A DNA stretch of 64,000 nucleotides from Hetaerina americana. Taxonomy: Eukaryota; Arthropoda; Insecta; Odonata; Calopterygidae. The DNA lies in NCBI GenBank assembly GCA_022747635.1, contig JAKTNV010000003.1, positions 46,883,475-46,947,474 of the forward strand. The letters run 5' to 3'. Positions within the stretch are counted from its first letter, which is position 1, and each line of letters starts with the position of its first letter. Below the pieces are notes generated by a model. That model did not search any database and had not been told where the DNA came from. It saw only the letters and a program-made list of their open reading frames with translations. The position numbers and the translations under genes were made by a program. This document shows, in pieces, positions 35,053-48,091 of the stretch.

Positions 35053-37555
35053 ATATGACGGGTTTTCGTGTTTGAATGTGTGTGTGTGTGTGTATGTACT
35101 GTCTTCTTTACCTAGAGGAAAATGGTTTGACCACCGAAAATTCGGAATCCGTGTGAGTATCATTTGTATGTGTTTGTTCGCCAGCACTATTTCGCTTCTC
35201 CGTTTAAATTATTATGCACATCCGTGAGACTTTCCTTCAATACAGAGAGACATAACTATATGCATGCAGAGAGAGTCATCGAAACTTTTCTAGAGCCAGT
35301 TGAAATGCCTGACTTGATGAAACATCCATCAAGACCTGACACAGAGTATTTCCAAACTAATAAACCAAAAAATATCGATCGCTTCCTTCAAACGGCATAG
35401 TTCTCGTAGAAAACTGTAGCAACGTAAGAGAGCTTGAAATTTTTCGAGCATTAGATTCTACCAACTGTAGTCGCATATCTTATTTGTTTTCAAAAAATGA
35501 TTCTGCTGTAATGAATAAAAATATTTCTACTGTTTTCGCATAATGAATGATATATTTGTATATGATTCATGAATACTGCATTGCATGCAACTTACTTTAC
35601 TAATGAATGAAGTTCCAAAAGAAGTTTTACAGTACATTTTGAACGGAACTTTAATGCACCAAAAATGAACTAAAAAATAAACCCTTGAGGCACAGAATTC
35701 AATCCACGAAACCACTCCGAAGGAGAGGATCTCAAATTAATTAATCTTCCAATTAATCTTTACAGGAATAACGGAAACTCAATTAATGAAAAATAAACCT
35801 TCGGAAATATCAGCAAAGGGCGTAAGGATTTCCGTTTGATTAGTGCGGTAGCTAAAATAAACACACTCTCGATGTTCCCTTCGACGAGCATCAACTCGAA
35901 ACTTCAGCCACGATTAATTCCATTCCGTCAGTTTACATTAGTTTCCAGGAGTTAGCATAAATTCGACTAGTCATCCGTGGGAGTCAACCGGCCGCAACCG
36001 CTTTAATGACCTCATTGGAAGTGTAAGTCGTACCTTGTGTGGTTGCAGTGGCTGAGATGCTCGAGTGTGAGAGAAAGAGAGATTTGTAGCCGCATGTTCA
36101 AAGTTAAAATCTGGGAAGAGTCGGTCTGGATTTGAGAAAGCCTTTCAGCTAGTCGACGGGAAACCGGAAGGGATATATATCGAGAAACGGTTTTTTGAAA
36201 ACTGGACAAAATTTTAGCTTGAGTCACAGAGGAGAACGGAGTTAATTAAAGGTAAGAAATAGTAAAGGGTGAAGATAGTCAGAATCGGAGGAGCGATGCA
36301 GAAACATCGATGCAAAATATAGGTATTCCACTACCATGGAACTTATGGCGTAGTGGCTGGTCGGGAAGGTGAGTAACAGCAGTAGTTTGAGGTAGTCGAT
36401 TTACGTTTGAGATACTTCCCTCCATTCGGGATAGGAGGAGTATTTTAGGTAGCAGAGAAATAAACAATTCAAGAATCATTCATTTTCCTAATGTCTCCGA
36501 AATGGGGAATATTATCATAATAGCCTCATAGGGAATAGCCTAACGTCACATCCAATTGAGAATTACAGTAGCCGATCTTTTCATGCAGAAATTGTGCTGG
36601 GATATCACTAAAATGTTCAATATCTCTTGAATTCCAACCGCGACCCTCAATCTCCGAAGACAGAAGTTAACCACCACTTCCATCTCCACTTATATCAGGA
36701 TACTGGAAAGATGTATACGTATAAGATGCATATCTGTAAATACTCTATTGAAATGACTAATAAGTACTTTTTGAGTAATGAATACGTATTTCTATGGATT
36801 AAAGGAGTGAGTAGGTATATATTTGTGTGTGCCATGATTAAGGAAATAATCTATTGCAATGGAAAACAACTTGTTAAACAAAGTCATGAGTTTAAAGAGG
36901 CGTTAACATTACTCAAGGCTTGAGCTAACAGTGCAATTATATATTACAAATCTGTGCAAACAAAGTGTAAGCGGCAAATCGTAAAAATAGTAAAATTTAA
37001 TAATCGTTAAATAGTATATCCGATGTATAATAATGTAGAAGTTGAGAAAGACTAAGATAGCCCGCTAGTACGAACAAGAATAAAATATCCTCTCAGTTGT
37101 AATTACCATTATCCAAACAAATTAAATTCAATGAAATAATTCTAATAATAATCATAGCTATACGAGTATTAAAACCTTTATGGCGGAATGAATGAAATAC
37201 AAAATAGCGAAAATATAGAAAGTTTATTATTTTAAATAACTGAATATATGAATAGCATAATTATTTTAATGCACATCGTGTGAGAAGAATATAACAAAAG
37301 CGTCTTGGAGAACAAATTTAGTATAAACACCAGATGATTCAAAACCTTTATCATGAGTTAGAGCATCATATATCATCTGGCTACCGATACGATCCTGCAT
37401 GACAGCAGGCAAGGTCGACGGATATGAAAACAAGAGAGACTGATAGTGGAACACGGTGGATGAAATCAAGAATAATACCATGCAAGAAGAGCTTCCGTGG
37501 AATAAAGAGGTAGTTATCATGCACTGAGACCAGAAGAGGAAACACTAAGCAATTG
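35053..37555. other. AT-rich non-coding stretch
   Basis: Begins with a (GT)n run near 35077-35097. The rest is AT-rich. Open frames at 35164-35400, 36012-36227, 36627-36923 and 37266-37520 have no recognisable domain. Confidence 0.5.
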
Positions 37556-37885
37556 CCCTCCCCTTCAACCCGGGGGATAAGCGCCTATAGAGCTGGGGTG
37601 TGAGGGAGATGGAGGGGTGTGACGTCACTGAGAACGATCGTGGGAGTGTCCATGGAATGCTAAGGTCGGATTATATTCAATTGGATGACCACTGGAAGGA
37701 GGGGTGGAAGGGTCAAACGGGGGCGGGAGGCAGGCATGGAGGTCGGCAGGAGCTGGCTTCTAAGCGGCGTTTCTAATGAAGCACTAACGAGCAAGACCAG
37801 GGGAACAGATGCTGGAATTAAACGAGTAGGTGAGTCGAGAGAGTTTGAGAGAGATGGGGAAACTCCGAAGAGGGGACTTTGAAGC
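37556..37885 (+). repeat. Purine-biased patch (purines on +)
   Basis: A moderately purine-rich plus strand (ggtgtgagggagatggaggg near 37599, then aaggaggggtggaagggtca) about 300 bp long. No gene is recognised. Confidence 0.45.
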
Positions 37886-39200
37886 GTCTGTGATCAAACG
37901 CCAGCTTGTGTATATGTTTACAAATTCGTATCACTTGTTTGACAACGGAAATTAATTTTGAAGGACTTTAACTCGCCTCATTTCGCCTCCACGCCTTTGG
38001 AAAGAACAAAAACTTCAAAATTTACCCCTAAAAGATTCGTCATAGGATGTTCAAAGAGTGCGGTAAAACGGAGTAGCCAAAACTCATGTAAACAGAGGCA
38101 TTGTGGTTTCTCTAACTGCGTGTGATTTTTGTTGGCCTATCTTTTCTCCAGCAGAGTTAAATAACAAGATTTAAATTGAACATTTTCAGTCGTTTCAAAG
38201 AGCAGTCTTTCCCATTAGATTAGACTATTGTGGAATTATAACAATAACACAATGTTTCAACCCAGAATATTATTCAAGATATACGGTTAGTATTCTACAA
38301 AATGGCTTATTAACCTGGGAGAATGTTTGCATTCTGCATAATCACACGCGTATGAGTGTGCTACAAATGGCTGGGGACATAACTATGCACTAAAATATTA
38401 AATTATAAATTGACAAAATAAGACAAACGAGAGTTAGTGCGACAGAAATGTTCGCCGTAAATGCACGGAAGGCTGCTATCTGAGCGGGAAACGTAGTTAA
38501 AGCATTCCTCCCATGCCAACTATACTGTATTCATCACTTACGTTCATTGTGCAATGTTAATTGGAAAATCAGGACAGCAAGATCTTACCTAGAAGAGAAC
38601 AGAAAAAATTATGTTAGAGTTATCATCGTTCATATAAATGCTTTTTTAATATTACTCTAAATTAAGTCTTAACTCAAACAAATATTAACAATTTTTAATA
38701 CGTATTATGCTGCAGTACAAGCTGACCATAATCAAATCTAAAGATATTGGGATTTTAAATAGAAATTAAAAACAATATAAACACATATATAGAACAGCAA
38801 CAAAAATTATCAGCAGGCATTGATGAGCATTTTCAAACGTGGATTAAAAATCGATTCAAAATGACAGAAAATTATTTTGATATACTAATATTTATACAAC
38901 ATTGCTATGACAAAAATTCATAACGAAAGCTGGTACGGCCACCATACTTAGACTCCAGAGAATGATTGAAAGTATCCCCGGCCGCACAAAGAAAGATTAT
39001 ATTTTTTTGGAAATTATCCTTTTCAATTGGGTCGCGATGGAGACGATGAAAGTATGAAAAATATTCCTAACGCAAATCTGAATATTACAAGAGATAAATG
39101 AGCGGAAAAATAAAAGAAAAATGTTCGCGGGGTAGAGATGAGAGGAAGGAGCTTGGGAATGCTTCTTCGGCGATTATTGAGTCATTAACGGAGTGAATAT
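37886..39200. other. AT-rich non-coding stretch
   Basis: AT-rich with dense stops and no recognisable features. Confidence 0.6.
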
Positions 39201-40000
39201 ATTCCCGTAACTCCCTCTTTCTCTCTTTATCTGTTTCCCTATGCTTTGCGCCGCGCTAACCCTTTCGCCCGCCATTATTATGCTACATTTTTATTTTTCC
39301 TTATTCCCGAAAATATTCTTTCAGTCCCTCTTATTTTTTTTACTTCGTTCTCGCCAATCCTTCGCTTCTCTTTCCCTTGCCACCCCCAACTCCCTCCCAC
39401 CATCGGAGCAATTATGTAAAGACCCATTACTCTTCGGGTCGAGAAACGGAGAGATTTACGGCGGACGAGGTGGCCAAAAAATAAAGGCAAGAGAATAAAA
39501 TAAACGCGGAGGGCGCGATTCTCAGTCGTCGCATGGGCACCCACCCTCTATGTCTCCCGCCGCCCACGTCTCCTCCCTCCCCTCACCCCCTCTCACACAC
39601 CACACACTCTTGCGGGGCCAACTTTCCTACCACTCCCCCACCGCCCGCGCCCTCTCCTAACATCGAGTTTTAAATCCTTCCCACGGAAACCCTCCGTCCC
39701 TGTATATTTCCCCTATTTATAACTGCCTTATTTTTACTTTTCCCCCTTTTCCATTCACATCTCCCGAAAAAATATTCTCCGTTTCTTTAGTTTACAACAT
39801 TCCCCCAGCTGTTTCGAACCATTTACCCATCTCCCCTAAACTGACAACGGGGTCCGTGGCTAAAACGCCTTGGCTATCTCTTTCGGGTAGAATTCCTTTC
39901 CCACACAAACGCACACACACATGCATACACTTACACAAACACAAACAAACTCTTACACACTCTCTCACTCTTACACACTCTCTCTTTCCTCCCAGACGTT
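39201..40000 (-). repeat. Polypyrimidine island ending in a CA/CT repeat
   Basis: The plus strand is C/T-rich from about 39210 to 39840, with a purine-leaning interlude at about 39430-39515. At about 39900-39990 it becomes a degenerate CA then CTCT repeat (acacaaacgcacacacacat and onward). Open frames here are low complexity. Confidence 0.6.
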
Positions 40001-40835
40001 TCCAAGCGGCTTTAATTGTGAAATACGGTGACCGGTGGCGAAATCTTTTCTCACTCTCTTTTCTCGTCGGAAGAGCTATGGACTCGGGGTCATATATCTC
40101 AGGCTGATACTGATGGATTTGTAACTTGAACTAATGTTTGCAGTGTTGACTATTTTAAAAAATACTAATGGAATGATTTTTTCGGTGTTTGCTCGCTATT
40201 ACGAGAGCTTCTCCAACGGCCAACTTTTAATAGTTCCCTGATTTCATCTTATTTTGGCATAAACGTTTAGTTATCTAGCTTGTAGAAAAATTTTTGCCAC
40301 ATATTTTACCACAGTCATCACCAGTAATTTTTTCTGACGACCAATTATAAAATACATTGTTCGAAATACCCTTCCACAATTATTTTAATTTGAGGCACAC
40401 AAACAGTTAAGTAACATTTGTATATTAAAAGCTATTAAATTACACTGGGGATGTTCAGAAAGTATTTATGGAGTCCTATTTTATCACCTGATGGCTCTAT
40501 GGGATCCTTTCCTTGTCAGTTTCTTATTAATTAGCAGCGCAAGAGGAAAACGTATTCTAGCGGACAATATATCTATGAAATACTATTGAAACGGAAGAGG
40601 GTGGTTGTTAAATTAATATTTTATAAATATTTCTCGAAGCTTCGAAGAATTTGCGTCGCTCACAGAAAAAAATCAGCTACCAAGTGAGGCAACACTCCTG
40701 CTGAGAAACTTTCCAAGGAGGCGCAAGGTGTGCAGGGTGTTGGCCTCCTTTTCGTGAACTATAAAATCTAAATCTCCAGAACTAATATCCCCCTTACAAG
40801 AAGCAATGATGAGCGCTCTCTGCGCCGTGGACCTG
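40001..40835. other. AT-rich non-coding stretch
   Basis: No recognisable features. GATGTTCAGAAAGT near 40449 recalls some mariner termini but has no partner end. Confidence 0.5.
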
Positions 40836-41760
40836 AGACACCTCCCGGCTCCCTCGCCACCTCCATTCCCCACAGTGGGGGAGGGGGGAGATATACTCCA
40901 CCCCTTTCTCTCTCCGCCACCCAGCTGCATCCCCATATCATTAAGCACGCTTCCCTAGTCCAAGGGGCTGAAGAGGGTTGCTCGCCGCTTTCAAATGCCG
41001 TCTCGTAGAGAGAATCCGTAGCTCAATGTCGTCTATTTCGGTTGTCTACTCCGGAACGAGAGGGAGAGGTATCAATTACTTGCCGTTGCCCCTATCCCAT
41101 CCCTCGGTACTCTCGTGTTCGGATGTGGAAGAGCCGGTCGGGGTGGGCGAGGGTTCGAGAGGAGGGGGTGGCATTGGTTAGAGGAGAGGGTGGAGGGTGG
41201 GGAAGGATTTGGAGGAGGGAGGAAGCTAGGGTGTGTGTGTGTGGGAGGAGAGGCCGAGCCGGGAGGAGGGGGCGAAAATAGGAGGCAATCAATATGGGCG
41301 CGAGAGAGTTTCGCCTCGGGTCCACCCAAGTCGGTAGCGGCGCTCGTTAAATGCAACGGTCGCGCGGTACAAACAATCCGTCGCGTTTGGGAAGGCGTTC
41401 CATCAAAAAAGAAGCAGACATTCTTTTCTTTCCCCCATCCATTTATCTATCTAACTCTATCCCTCTATCTCCCCACCATGTCTCTGTCTCTCTTTCACTC
41501 GCACACGACCCGCCCCACTTCCCCCCTCCCCCGTTCACGCTCCCTCACTCTCTCGCCCTCCATTCTCCCGTTCACCTCACTTTGGTTTCAAACTCCTTTC
41601 CTACCCTCCCCGAAAACCCTCCCTCACCCCCACTTTGGCCCCAGTAGACATTCTCCCTCGTCGAAACCTTGCGCCACATTTTATCAGGTCGCTCTCGGGA
41701 AATTGATTATCCCGTCAGCTCGGAATGTTGGTGCAGCCAGAGGTGCAAATCAAGTCATTA
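40836..41760. repeat. Switching island: purine then CpG junction then pyrimidine
   Basis: Purine-rich on plus at about 41120-41280, including a GT run near 41229-41241. A CpG-rich join at about 41297-41400 (ggtagcggcgctcg, cggtcgcgcggtac) follows, then pyrimidine-rich to about 41660. This is the reverse polarity to the flips at 3.48 and 9.59 kb. The 216-codon plus frame crossing it is Arg/Gly-rich, then Ser/Pro/Thr-rich, and I reject it as a gene. Confidence 0.6.
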
Positions 41761-43060
41761 GCTAAATAAAGGCGCCTTCTCTCACCTCCATTCCCGTAGT
41801 CTTCCCTCTCTCGCGCATCTCCCTCTTGCTGCTTCTGTTATTCCACTGTGTAAATCGCACATTTAAGTCTCTCATCCCTTCGTTATTATTATCGCTTTGG
41901 CGTTTCCGCGATCGCTCCAGTTATCATGCCCTTCAAGCAAAAATACAAGAAACTCCGATAACGGGAAATACGGATAACTAATTAAATTGAAATTCACTCA
42001 CTCAAAATGCATTGGTATACTTTTACAGTAATCTGAGTATGGATTTTAATAAAGCGGTTTTCATCATATCTTTAATCCCGGAGGCTTGGTTAAAAAGGAA
42101 AACCTATTTCCTCAGTTCCGAGAATTCCTCAGACCGTCATGAAAATTGCTTTAAGTGTAAATGAAAGGGATTCACGGGGTTACAAGGAAAAATGAAGGAA
42201 ATAAATGAAATTCCAAGTAATCAATGTAACCTGTCACAGGGTTGGGCATTTACCGAGGAGCGCTAGATATCCCGACGTAAAATCGGGAAAATAATTAAGC
42301 CAGCTATAATTTGCATTGAAGCATCTGAAGCATTCAAATGAAATCGAACGAGACGAAATAACTTGAGTAATCTGCATCATTTTCATAGGTACCGCCCTTA
42401 AAATCTTTAGCTATTACATCTATTCGCTGTTTTCTAGTCAATATATGAATAGAAAATTTAGCACGTGAGTAACCATCATTCATTTAAACCACTGCACTGA
42501 CAAGAGAAATTTTCACTTCTCAAAATTGATTATTAGAGAGCAAATGGGATTCCAAGCGTGAGCATTCTAGCATCAAATTACCTCATGACTCCGAGTATGC
42601 AACTTTTAATTCAATTATCGAAAAACTGGAATATTGGTTAGTATGTAAATTTAATTCATGACGTACACTACTATAGTTAACTTTTTTTGCTTGCATTTGC
42701 ATTAACGTATTCTAAAATTCATAAAATTCAGTTTGAACGCATTGTCAGACATAAACGACAGTTTTTTTTTTATTCATTAGCATGTGGCAAAGATACTCAA
42801 GAAAAAGAAAAAGTGTACTGTTCTCTTTCAGATGAATGCAAAAAATGAAAATAATAAATTTCAATGAAATGAATAACATTTGTTAAATTTCGAAAAATCA
42901 TGAAAAAAGCAACATTTTGCGTTCAGCGCCATATAATGGAGGTCAGAGACCAAATGCTTCCAAAGTGAAGATCTGGGTACGGTACAAAGGTACGATTTAT
43001 TGAGTGAGTGGACATTTTGATCCAATGTCCACGGACTGGTGATGACCGAAATTAAAAACA
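41761..43060. other. AT-rich non-coding stretch
   Basis: AT-rich after a short pyrimidine-leaning start. A T run lies at about 42762-42771. I see no recognisable features. Confidence 0.6.
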
Positions 43061-43480
43061 GACATGCTCCACTTCAAGTCTAAGCCGTCCAACGTTAACG
43101 AAGCCTCAGCAACGCACGTGACAGGAACTTCACCGCCAATCATGGAAATACCCTCGCACCACACCTTCCCACATTTCTCTCCATTTACTCTCTATCATAT
43201 ATGTAGACGTTTTATTCGAGTGACCATGCAAACAGACGGAGCGATAGCGTGAGCGGCGGAGGTTCGTTTTACGGAACAAAACGAGGATGGGTTCTTCTGA
43301 AGAGTCCCCCACTACAAGCGGGTTTCTTCTTCACCCCCACCCCCTGCCACACACTAAGCCCCATCCCCGCAAGTCAAAAAGCGCAAACAATCAAATCACC
43401 GCCCAAATAACCCGCCCGACTGACCTCCAATTTGGACGGAATGACTGACTCCACAGCGAGATAACGAGCGCGCATCAAGA
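43061..43480. other. Mixed stretch
   Basis: C-rich patch near 43330-43370 (cacccccaccccctgccaca). No gene is recognised. Confidence 0.4.
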
Positions 43481-44255
43481 GTCCGAATAAGAGAGGGGAG
43501 GTCGCGGGGTCAGGAGGGAAGGGTGCGGGAGGAGGGGAGAATGGATGCGGGAGTGTGTCGTGCGCCGCAGAATAGGGTGGGTGAGGGCACGGGCGAAATG
43601 GTTTATAAGCCCTCTCCCCTTGCCAATCCTTCTCCACGACCCCCCTAACCAAGCCCCCAGTTCGTCACCGACGGGCGTCGGGGTCAGGTAATTGACAGCT
43701 CGTGCGGAAGTGCGTAAAAACCAAGCGTCTCAAGTAGAATCGAGCTTGATGGATAGGAGGGGTTCGAAATGGTGGGAAGATAAGGACGAGCGCATCGCTC
43801 TCCTTTTCCCTCGGGGGCAAAAAAAAAATAAATAAAGCAGACGTGAGAAAGGGGAACGGGACGGAAGATTCCTTCCTTGAGAAATGGAAGGTTGCAAATG
43901 GGGACTGTTACACGGAATGAGTCGCGGGGGCCGGCCCGAGGAGGGAAGAGAAGACCACGAGGGTTTACGACGACTGATGTCCGTCTCCTTTGAGCTCCGT
44001 TACGGGAGTGGCGGGGGAGTGTGATGGTGCCTTGGAAGTTTCCCGACAAATGAGCGGGTGAATATGGCTGGGGCTAGCGGGGAGGGGGGGCGGAACTAAA
44101 CGGCAAAAGAGCGGGGAGGATGAAAAAGGGGTTGATCGAAGGTGGAGGAGGGTGAAAAGCGGGGAGGAGGAAAGAGAGATCCATCACGGATGGGAGAAAA
44201 ATATAAGAGAGTGAGGGAGGCAGGGGCGGAGCTTGAGAGTGCGGGGGGAAGGGGC
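43481..44255 (+). repeat. Polypurine island (purines on +)
   Basis: Purine-rich plus strand (gagaggggaggtcgcggggt; ggggagggggggcgg near 44079), with a weaker middle part at about 43600-43860. Minus frames of 121, 92 and 82 codons overlap and are compositional. It runs into a CpG-richer edge at 44256-44365. Confidence 0.6.
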
Positions 44256-44551
44256 GAGGAAGGGACGTGTGCCCTCGGCGGAGAGCGCCGAACTCGACGC
44301 AGCCAACGCAACTGACGGCGCAGGCAGCGACCGAAATGTGTCACGGGGCGGGCGATCGTGCAGGGAGGGATTCATTTCCTTCCAATCGAAAGCAGAGCCT
44401 TTTCAATAACATGCCGTCTTTCATATCTCGTGCGGTTGGAGCTCCGCAGTTTCATTTTGACCAGGATTTAATACAAGTCTTTGGGAAGATGATGCTATCA
44501 GTTCCCGTCCTTGTGCTTGTAGTTATTTTTGATAAGGGACTATCTGATTGA
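44256..44551 (+). promoter_or_regulatory. CpG-rich island edge followed by a short open frame
   Basis: The segment at about 44260-44365 is CpG-rich (ctcggcggagagcgccgaac; cggggcgggcgatcg) and sits where the purine island meets AT-rich DNA. An open plus frame continues to 44551 with internal ATG codons at 44336 and 44411. The last part (MMLSVPVLVLVVIF) is hydrophobic. The peptide has no recognised domain. It could be a CpG promoter with a first exon, or chance. Confidence 0.2.
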
Positions 44552-46195
44552 AGAACTGCTCGCGTGTTTTGTAATTTAGTTCAGGCTAACCGAACTACGA
44601 AGCATTCACGTTCACCTAAATGTTATCGTTCACCCTGATCACGTTCTATTCCAATATTAAAAAGACCTTTATTTGTCCACGAATGCTTAATTTTGCAGTA
44701 TTTTCTCTAACCCAGCTCTTAAGGGTCTCGCTGGGAGCTGCATTAGCGTAAAAACTATATGAACGGCAAAAACTAGCTTTTGGTTTCTCGTAAATATCAG
44801 TGGAGCGCTCATAACTTCCATCGCACTGGTGTAATGGCTTTCAAATATGTGCAGAATTCCTGATAATGGATTTACAGAGTAATGCCATAGATGATCATCA
44901 TGAGAGAAGGCGGTTTTATTGTAGGATATTTCGTTTCATAGTGACGGGTATCACTATTTTTGGTTTTGCAGCGGTAAACCTTGATCTCCCCACCGAGCCA
45001 AGGGCTATGAGGTGTGAATTTTGAAAATTCTTCCCAAGCTCAATGCCGTGGAGTAAGTAATTTTTCAAAATCTTCATTCGAAAAATATTAGTTCAAAATT
45101 TCCGTATATAAAACGACTAGTGTCTTTCATTCCTATTGTACTTGCATAGTAGTAATCCTCATTTATTTCTATCGACTACTTCTTCCCTATCCATAGTAAT
45201 TCAATAATTCGAGGGCAGATGTAAGCGCTTGAGAGATATAAGACTTGGAAAGAATAAAAGTGATGCAATTATTAAGGCGAAATAATTTCCATGGCACAAG
45301 ACGAATCAAATAAGAAAAGTGTAATTAATACCTGAAGGGTAGTAGGTGTGGATAGGGAAATGTTCATCAATATGGGAGGTTATCTGACAATCTAATTTTG
45401 GCGTCAAACTGGGTGGAAAACCAAACCAAGAGGGCTCAGGGTGAGTTAACAACTAAACGAGAGAGAACCGGGTTATAAGCAATCGATGAATGGCGGTGTT
45501 GAGAGTGACGTAAAACGCAGAAAGAAGTGAAAAGACGACGTCAAAACGAACCATCATCACTAGGTTTATTTTCAACCACACGAACTTTTAAGAATAAAAG
45601 AGCCCCAACAGAACAATTAAATTTAGGCAACACGTAAACCATTTCATAAACTTCTTGACACTTATATTCTTTCAAGGTACCGACTTAGTATTTTTACTTA
45701 AGAAACTCAAAAAGAGAGTTTTTCGTATTTTTAAATTCATTTCACAATATATTATTCCGATATGCTGCTTAATAGCTAATAACTACAAAATTTAACAAAA
45801 TAAATTCTAAATTATACTCCTTTAGGTGGAGTATCAGTATATTTTAAATGTATCATGATGTCACGCATAAAAGATAATTTAAGAGTTGAATCAATATTCA
45901 CTTTTGGCCCATTTTTGTGCGAAAAAAATACACCGATTATCCGAATCCCTTTAAAAAACCATGGGATCCCGGTTCGTGTCCCAGTATTGAGGCATAGATG
46001 TTTGAGTCATCTCCCTTTTGAAGAAAACAGATAAAGGAGAGAGTAAGACTTGCTGTCCAGGACATTTTGAGACCGTCTGCGAAACACATTCCATAGAAAG
46101 CGTTGGAGAAAACAACACTGGAGAGAGGAAGAAATAAGAAGACGTTTGGACCTAAACTATAATCAATTCGGCCAGGAATGCAAGCCACGGATGCA
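44552..46195. other. AT-rich non-coding stretch
   Basis: AT-rich with no recognisable gene. A tRNA-B-box-like GGTTCGTGTCC near 45970 lacks a pairing T-stem and an A box. Confidence 0.55.
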
Positions 46196-46770
46196 CTAGC
46201 TATCGCATCGCACACGACCCGACAGACCGCCGCCTCTTTCTCATAATACCTTCCCGCCTGCTCCTCGACGAGATACTTGGCCGCCCGAAATGGGCCGGGC
46301 GTCCCGGCGCGCAGACGAATCGAATGGCATGTGCGAGGGAGAAAGGAGACGGCATCAGAAAGAAAAAAGAAGCCCTAGGGATAGAGGGGCGCGGCAAGAG
46401 AAGAAGTCGGAAAGAGCATGCGGGAGCAGGCTGGCAAAGCGTGAGAGGAAGACCATGGACGAGATGGGAAGGCGGTTGGCGAGGGGGTGTGGGCGGGGGG
46501 TGGGGTGCAATGGCGCGAAGGGACTTGGTGGAGTCGGCCTTCGCACTTCTGGAGAGATGGAAAGTGTGAGGGCAGAGAGTGCCCCGGGGGCAGGTCAATG
46601 GGTTGGAGAGGTGAGGAGGGGAGAGTGGGAGGATCAAGTCTTGGACAGTGGCTCGGATCCCTCCCTCCCTCTTCTCTGCATATCCAGGGTTAAGAAGGCG
46701 AAGGGGGGACACCACGGGGATGGAAAGGGAGTGGAGGACGAAGCGGAGGAGTAGGATGGAGTGTGGGGAT
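46196..46770 (+). repeat. CpG-rich start and polypurine island (purines on +)
   Basis: 46200-46325 is CpG-rich (gaaatgggccgggcgtcccg and onward). The plus strand is then purine-rich to about 46600, with a purine-leaning tail to 46770. The 226-codon minus frame and 154-codon plus frame overlap in opposite directions with low-complexity products, so neither is accepted as a gene. Confidence 0.55.
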
Positions 46771-47581
46771 ATAAAATGGCCTTTGGACAAAGTGAACGGC
46801 GAAATAGGGAAAGGAATTGGACGGAGGGATCGAGGTCTGCTCCTCCTTGACTGCACATCCCACCGGGTCCCAAAAGGCATGGAAAGGTGACGGGGTTATT
46901 CTGCTTGTATGTTCTTCTCTTCATGTACGAATGTGTGCTGTTTGGGATGGAAGATGGATCTGCATGAATAATACGACAGAAGATAGAAGGATAGCAGCGG
47001 GCAAGTAAAGTCGAGGAAAATAGGTAAACTGCATTTGAGGAAAAACGCATTTGGGAGATCGCGGAAAGTTACGGCTGACTGAACACAAATACTTTCCGGC
47101 ACATAAAATGAACTTCTGGGTAGACGTCGGAGCAAGAGAAATTATTGAAAAGAAAGCTGAAAATTTACGGCGACAGCTGGGTTTGGTAAACTGTTTAAAC
47201 ATGCTGAAATAACAGCGGAGATAAAAAAATTATAAGGGAAAATAAAACTAAATGGCATAGATAAAAATACTAAAATAAGAATATGTACTGTCGGTACTTC
47301 ATGTTTTATAAACAGCGAAACGCTCATTAACTACCTTAGGAATACGCTTTTTATGCCGGGAAAAATAAGAATCATTAATTGAAAAGCAGACGGTCATTAA
47401 TTGATAAAATGTTAAGGAATTTAGAAATATAATATAAAATAAACCATATTTAGTTTACAGCTGTAATTCTATTTTCTAAATGAAATCTTGAAAAGACCCG
47501 TCTCATTACAAGAGATTGCAGAAACATCCCTAAGTAATGAAAAAGAATGGACTAAAATCCATCCTTACAAACGATATAAAT
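46771..47581. other. Mixed to AT-rich stretch beside the LINE
   Basis: No recognisable features. It becomes AT-rich before the retrotransposon 3' end at about 47582. Confidence 0.5.
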
Positions 47582-47587
47582 AATTAT

Positions 47588-47604
47588 TACATCTACATCT
47601 ACAT
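47588..47604 (-). repeat. (TACATC)n retrotransposon 3' tail
   Basis: TACATC occurs twice and is followed by TACAT on plus, that is GATGTA units at the 3' end of the minus-strand LINE. CR1-group elements end in short tandem repeats rather than poly(A) (family knowledge). Confidence 0.75.
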
Positions 47605-48091
47605 AATTCCCCGCAAGCCGCCGCAAGGGCGTGTGGCGGGGGGTGTTTGGTCACCAACTGTAAAAGGAAAAATACCACATGCAAAAAAACAACACGGAAA
47701 ATCACACCCACAGCAGCGCACACACTCATGCAAAAATCCCTTCATCCAATACTCATGCAAACACATATACCGCAAAACAACTAAAAAACTGCACCCCATG
47801 ATACAGCACGAAAGCCATCCTACAACACGGAAGCCAGGACACAACAAGCAAGAAATTGAAACACCACATGAAAATGCACCACGAAACACTCTACCGCCAA
47901 AGAATCTGTAAAAGGCAGGGAATGCGACCCAACGTTGCAGGTAGCAGAAATTTGCCCCCGCGGAGAGGGACGAGGGATTGAAAGGGAGACTTAAAAACAG
48001 ATGAACAGAACACGAATGAGGTCATTCGGAAAGAATGGGTTATTATAGCAAAACACATAAGGTTAGTGGAAGAGCATGCATTTAAATACAA

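Noticed and set aside
40449..40470. Mariner-like terminus (gatgttcagaaagt)
   Set aside because: No inverted partner end, no TA duplication and no transposase homology nearby.
45960..45990. tRNA or tRNA-derived SINE suggested by GGTTCGTGTCCC
   Set aside because: The flanking bases do not form a T-stem beyond two pairs and there is no A box or acceptor stem upstream.
46200..46880. 226-codon minus frame
   Set aside because: It opposes an equally open plus frame in purine-rich DNA; no domain and low-complexity composition.
47599..47889. 96-codon minus frame rich in Cys (MFRGAFSCGVS...)
   Set aside because: It lies in the inferred 3' untranslated region of the LINE; Cys codons come from the U/G-rich composition.
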